Shown here in pieces: positions 5,347 through 5,802 of a stretch of 5,802 nt of DNA. The stretch spans positions 1 to 5,802 of the forward strand of contig JASIJX010000137.1 in the NCBI GenBank assembly GCA_030049955.1, read 5' to 3'. A program made the translations under genes and the position numbers. This DNA comes from Acidobacteriaceae bacterium. GTDB lineage: Bacteria > Acidobacteriota > Terriglobia > Terriglobales > Acidobacteriaceae. Position 1 is the stretch's first letter; every line of letters starts with the position of its first letter. The notes below the pieces were generated by a model, which saw nothing but the letters and a program-made list of their open reading frames with translations, was not told the origin of the DNA and searched no databases.

Positions 5347-5680
5347 CTGCCTCCTGATTCTTGATACTCCGGAGTTGCTTCACGGTCTGACGGGCGATCT
5401 GTAATGCGTGGATGTAGAGGGAGGCTCGGCGGGGGGTGATCTTGCCTTCCGACCGCGCGGCGAGCACCTGGCCGATGGCGGCCTGGATCAAGGCCGGATT
5501 CTCGATGGCGGGCAGTTCGAGTAGAACTCTTGCAGGCGCCGTTCCTGAGCTGGGAGCGATATCGCCGATGTGGATGTAGCAGCGGCTCCTGCCACGCAGG
5601 GCGGGCCAATAGCAGAGGTCGCCTGTGGCGCTGATGTGTTTACACCTCTGGACCGGCTGACTATTGTTCAAGGCTTGCAT
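5330..5680 (-). CDS. Small Cys/His-containing conserved protein of unknown function (acidobacterial family)
   Basis: The protein has 116 residues. ATG 5680 was chosen because AAGGGG (5693-5688) lies 7 bases upstream, an ideal spacing; an in-frame TTG at 5704 lacks such support. The N-terminal part holds C13-x9-C23-x10-C34-x2-H37 within RCKHISATGDLCYWPALRGRSRCYIH, which looks like a small zinc-binding knuckle with a basic 'PALRGRSRC' core. Residues 53-75 (LLELPAIENPALIQAAIGQVL) and 81-107 (ITPRRASLYIHALQIARQTVKQL) are predicted helices. I recognise this arrangement ('C..i...G..C..PALRG..FC..H', then 'LP.IE....IQ.A...V' and 'ALYALQIA') as a common small-protein family in Acidobacteriota, with no known function that I can name. 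Nucleic-acid binding is a guess from the basic Cys/His knuckle. The gene is convergent with the TonB gene, and its last codons form the stem of the shared terminator. Confidence 0.8.
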   Translation of the reverse strand: MQALNNSQPVQRCKHISATGDLCYWPALRGRSRCYIHIGDIAPSSGTAPARVLLELPAIENPALIQAAIGQVLAARSEGKITPRRASLYIHALQIARQTVKQLRSIKNQEAEKRAE

Positions 5681-5802
5681 ATCCCCACCCCTTTTTTGGT
5701 CCAAAATACTTAAAATCAGCTGTTTGACGGTAAATTCGAGGTAATTAACGACTTACCTGCCGCCGGGTTGTTTTTTCACTGACGGACGATGGCACGAAGC
5801 GG
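5681..5802. other. AT-richer upstream region of the small Cys/His gene; no confident gene
   Basis: Bases about 5692-5755 are markedly richer in A and T than the surrounding genes, as expected for a promoter region. On the minus strand TTTACC and TAAGTA lie 16 bp apart but match the consensus poorly. On the plus strand TTGACG (5724-5729) and TAACGA (5746-5751), 16 bp apart, could drive a rightward gene starting at ATG 5789, of which only four codons are in the window. None of this is firm. Confidence 0.3.

Noticed and set aside
5789..5802. Possible start of a rightward gene (ATG GCA CGA AGC)
   Set aside because: Only four codons are visible and there is no good ribosome site, so it cannot be supported from this window.

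Overview
The window looks like a chromosomal segment from a GC-rich Acidobacteriota bacterium (Terriglobia/Acidobacteriaceae-like). This is inferred from protein style, not from a marker gene. The signs are a glycine-rich TonB of the type common in that group, a small Cys/His protein family I associate with it, an exported protein built of paired TPRs, and a DUF5666-like exported beta protein. There are no RNA genes, CRISPR arrays, insertion sequences or phage genes.

Layout: (1) 1-418, minus strand: the first 139 codons of a Tat-exported, CotA/bilirubin-oxidase-like multicopper oxidase that runs off the left edge. (2) 419-672: a 254-bp non-coding gap with two unrelated short direct-repeat pairs, one of them 64-95 bp upstream of the oxidase start. 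(3) 673-1554, minus: an exported protein with three beta-rich DUF5666-like modules. (4) 1555-1715: the divergent intergenic region, with one operator-like inverted repeat. (5) 1716-3008, plus: a secreted protein of three TPR-pair modules with a Q/N-rich tail. (6) 3030-4145, plus: a nucleotidyltransferase-fold protein (NTP_transf_5-like), 21 bp downstream and probably cotranscribed. (7) 4251-5288, plus: an inner-membrane TonB-family energy transducer. (8) 5318-5346: a strong bidirectional terminator shared with the convergent gene (9) at 5330-5680, minus, a 116-residue protein with a possible Cys3His metal site. (10) 5681-5802: an AT-richer upstream region with no convincing gene.

How the genes fit together is mostly inference. 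The theme is the cell envelope: the oxidase, the beta protein and the TPR protein all carry export signals, and TonB links the inner membrane to outer-membrane receptors. The nucleotidyltransferase-like protein has no export signal and is the odd member. No ExbB/ExbD or TonB-dependent receptor lies in the window, so the TonB partners are unknown. I see no compelling new multi-gene system. The best leads are the repeats upstream of the oxidase, the unusual translation-start region of the TonB gene, the terminator whose loop is the stop codon of the opposite gene, and the TPR/nucleotidyltransferase/TonB neighbourhood.
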